The notes under the pieces are model-generated. The model worked only from the letters and a program-made list of their open reading frames with translations. It ran no database searches and was not told the origin of the DNA. Source: Microbulbifer flavimaris (GTDB lineage: Bacteria > Pseudomonadota > Gammaproteobacteria > Pseudomonadales > Cellvibrionaceae). Taken from it: a DNA stretch of 64,000 nucleotides. How positions within the stretch are numbered: the first letter of the stretch is position 1; the number at the start of each line of letters is the position of its first letter. Of the stretch, positions 62,649-64,000 are shown piece after piece. The translations under genes and the position numbers were made by a program. The stretch is from the NCBI RefSeq assembly GCF_001641755.2, contig NZ_LRFG02000001.1, positions 186,001 through 250,000 on the forward strand, written 5' to 3'.

Positions 62649-64000
62649 GTGAGCGCAACCGTCGAAGAAACCATCCAATACGCACCTCAAAAGAGTCCGG
62701 ACAAGCAGAGACGCACTGTGCGCGTTGGTATCTGCGGCCTGGGCACCGTCGGCAGCGGCACGGTCAACGTCATGAGCCGCAACGCTGCAGAGATTGCCGC
62801 CCGTTGCGGCCGCCCGGTAGAGATCGTGCAGATCGGCGCGAGACGCGATAACCCCGCCTGTGATACGAGCCAGATCAACGTCTCGCGGGAAATCTTCGAT
62901 GTGGCCTCCAACCCTGAAGTCGATATTCTGGTTGAGCTGATTGGCGGCACCACCGTCGCCCGCGAACTGATCCTGGCCGCCATTGCCAATGGCAAGCATA
63001 TTGTCACTGCCAACAAGGCGCTGATTGCCGAGCACGGCAATGAATTGTTCGCGGCCGCAGCTGAGAAAGGTGTCAGCATTGCCTACGAGGGCGCCGTCGC
63101 CGGTGGTATCCCGATCATCAAATCCCTGCGCGAGGGCCTGGTGGGTAACCGCATCCAGTGGTTGGCGGGCATCATCAATGGTACCGGCAACTATATCCTG
63201 ACCGAGATGCGGGAAAAGGGCCGCACCTTTGAGCAGGCTCTGGAACAGGCGCAGGCGCTCGGCTATGCCGAGGCAGATCCTACCTTCGATGTGGAAGGCA
63301 TCGATGCAGCTCACAAGCTGGTGATTATGGCTTCGCTGGCATTCCGTATTCCGCTGGCATTCGACAAGGTCTACACCGAGGGGATCAGCGGCATTTCCAT
63401 CGAGGACATCCGCTATGCGGACGAGCTGGGTTACCGTATCAAGCACCTGGGTATCGCCCGCGGCACCGAGCACGGGGTGGAACTGCGGGTGCACCCCACA
63501 CTGATCCCCCAGCGCCGCCTGATTGCCAGCGTGAATGGTGTCATGAATGCCGTCCTGGTGAACGGTGATGCGGTGGGGCCCACCCTCTACTATGGCGCTG
63601 GTGCGGGAGACGAGGCGACAGCTTCGGCAGTGATCGCGGATATCGTCGATGTGGCCCGCACACTCGAGGCAACGCCGGATCAGCGAGTGCCGTTGGCAGG
63701 TGTAGCTGCCGGCAGCCAGGGGGAGACCCAGGTGCTGCCCATGGACGAAGTCGTGACCAGTTACTACCTGCGTATTTCCGCCCAGGATAAGCCCGGCGTA
63801 ATGTCGCAGGTGGCGAAAATCTGCAGTGACGAGGGCATCAGTATCGAGGCCCTGATCCAGCACGAACCAGCTGAGGGCGAAGCCCTGGTGCCGGTAGTGA
63901 TCCTCACCAGCCGCGCCAAAGAAGCGCGCTTGCGCGAGGCTGTCTCGCAGATCGAGGCGCTGGATACCGTCGAGGGTGAAGTCGTACGCATCCGGGTGGA
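62649..64000 (+). CDS. hom: Homoserine dehydrogenase (3' end outside window)
   Basis: The frame opens with GTG at 62649, preceded by GGGGAGAA, and runs without a stop to the window end (450 residues; the family is about 435-450, so little is missing). The NAD(P)-binding start is VGICGLGTVGSGTV (about residues 26-39). IINGTGNYILTEM and ADPTFDVEGIDAAHK hold the catalytic residues. The C-terminal ACT domain has YYLRISAQDKPGVMSQVA. It reduces aspartate semialdehyde to homoserine for threonine and methionine; the same semialdehyde feeds the dap genes here. A leading extension of about 23 residues precedes the fold. Confidence 0.95.
   Translation, partial: MSATVEETIQYAPQKSPDKQRRTVRVGICGLGTVGSGTVNVMSRNAAEIAARCGRPVEIVQIGARRDNPACDTSQINVSREIFDVASNPEVDILVELIGGTTVARELILAAIANGKHIVTANKALIAEHGNELFAAAAEKGVSIAYEGAVAGGIPIIKSLREGLVGNRIQWLAGIINGTGNYILTEMREKGRTFEQALEQAQALGYAEADPTFDVEGIDAAHKLVIMASLAFRIPLAFDKVYTEGISGISIEDIRYADELGYRIKHLGIARGTEHGVELRVHPTLIPQRRLIASVNGVMNAVLVNGDAVGPTLYYGAGAGDEATASAVIADIVDVARTLEATPDQRVPLAGVAAGSQGETQVLPMDEVVTSYYLRISAQDKPGVMSQVAKICSDEGISIEALIQHEPAEGEALVPVVILTSRAKEARLREAVSQIEALDTVEGEVVRIRV

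Noticed and set aside
62553-63863. Long open frame (436 residues) on the minus strand
   Set aside because: It is antisense to hom, whose NAD-binding and ACT motifs are unmistakable on the plus strand.

Overview
The window is a GC-rich piece of bacterial chromosome carrying about 55 protein-coding genes. The gene order is that of a gammaproteobacterium: map facing rpsB-tsf-pyrH-frr-uppS-cdsA-dxr-rseP-bamA-skp-lpxD-fabZ-lpxA-lpxB-rnhB; ypjD/corC facing ffh followed by rpsP-rimM-trmD-rplS; yciO-scpA-scpB-rluB; guaB-guaA; and a dapE-dapD-dapC-glnD cluster with the long, Pseudomonas-type DapD. A SusC-like/large TonB-dependent receptor at the left edge and the general composition suggest a marine Cellvibrionales-type organism (Microbulbifer or a relative). 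That assignment is inference from gene order and protein flavour, not from a marker gene. No tRNA, rRNA, insertion sequence, prophage or CRISPR array is visible.

Layout. 1-6.7 kb: the 3' end of a TonB-dependent receptor, a quinone-oxidoreductase-like enzyme, and two tandem lipoproteins that each fuse two solute-binding-type domains to a lytic transglycosylase domain. 7-12 kb: xseA facing guaB-guaA, then a roughly 600-base gap. 12.3-18.5 kb (minus strand): an OmpA-like porin, an rRNA/tRNA methyltransferase, a DUF2520 dehydrogenase-like protein, a PdxJ of Bacteroidetes flavour, a periplasmic cyclophilin, an SH3/coiled-coil membrane protein, YciI and a VC0807-type membrane protein. 18.7-23.7 kb (plus): PHP phosphoesterase, YciO, ScpA, ScpB (with a long repetitive acidic tail), RluB. 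23.7-30.5 kb: an SRPBCC protein, a CpxRA-like two-component system facing a CpxP/Spy-like chaperone with a clear CpxR-type operator between them, flavodoxin, an unrecognised protein and an S9 peptidase. 30.6-38.9 kb (minus): lysine/diaminopimelate genes, endonuclease III, GlnD and methionine aminopeptidase. 39-54.4 kb (plus): translation, nucleotide, isoprenoid, outer-membrane assembly and lipid A genes. 54.4-64 kb: CorC-type transporter and YpjD (minus), then ffh, rpsP-rimM-trmD-rplS, xerD, dsbC and the start of hom (plus).

The genes work together mainly as envelope and core-metabolism modules. DapC/D/E feed meso-diaminopimelate into peptidoglycan, and the MltF-like pair cuts that polymer. 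UppS/CdsA/Dxr make lipid carriers and lipid precursors. BamA/Skp/RseP and LpxA/B/D/FabZ build and monitor the outer membrane. CpxRA plus the Spy-like protein respond to envelope stress. Most of the window is conserved housekeeping. The unusual material lies in the tandem MltF-like fusions, the tail of ScpB, a large symmetric palindrome between trmD and rplS, a nested hairpin between lpxD and fabZ, and several non-coding hairpins.
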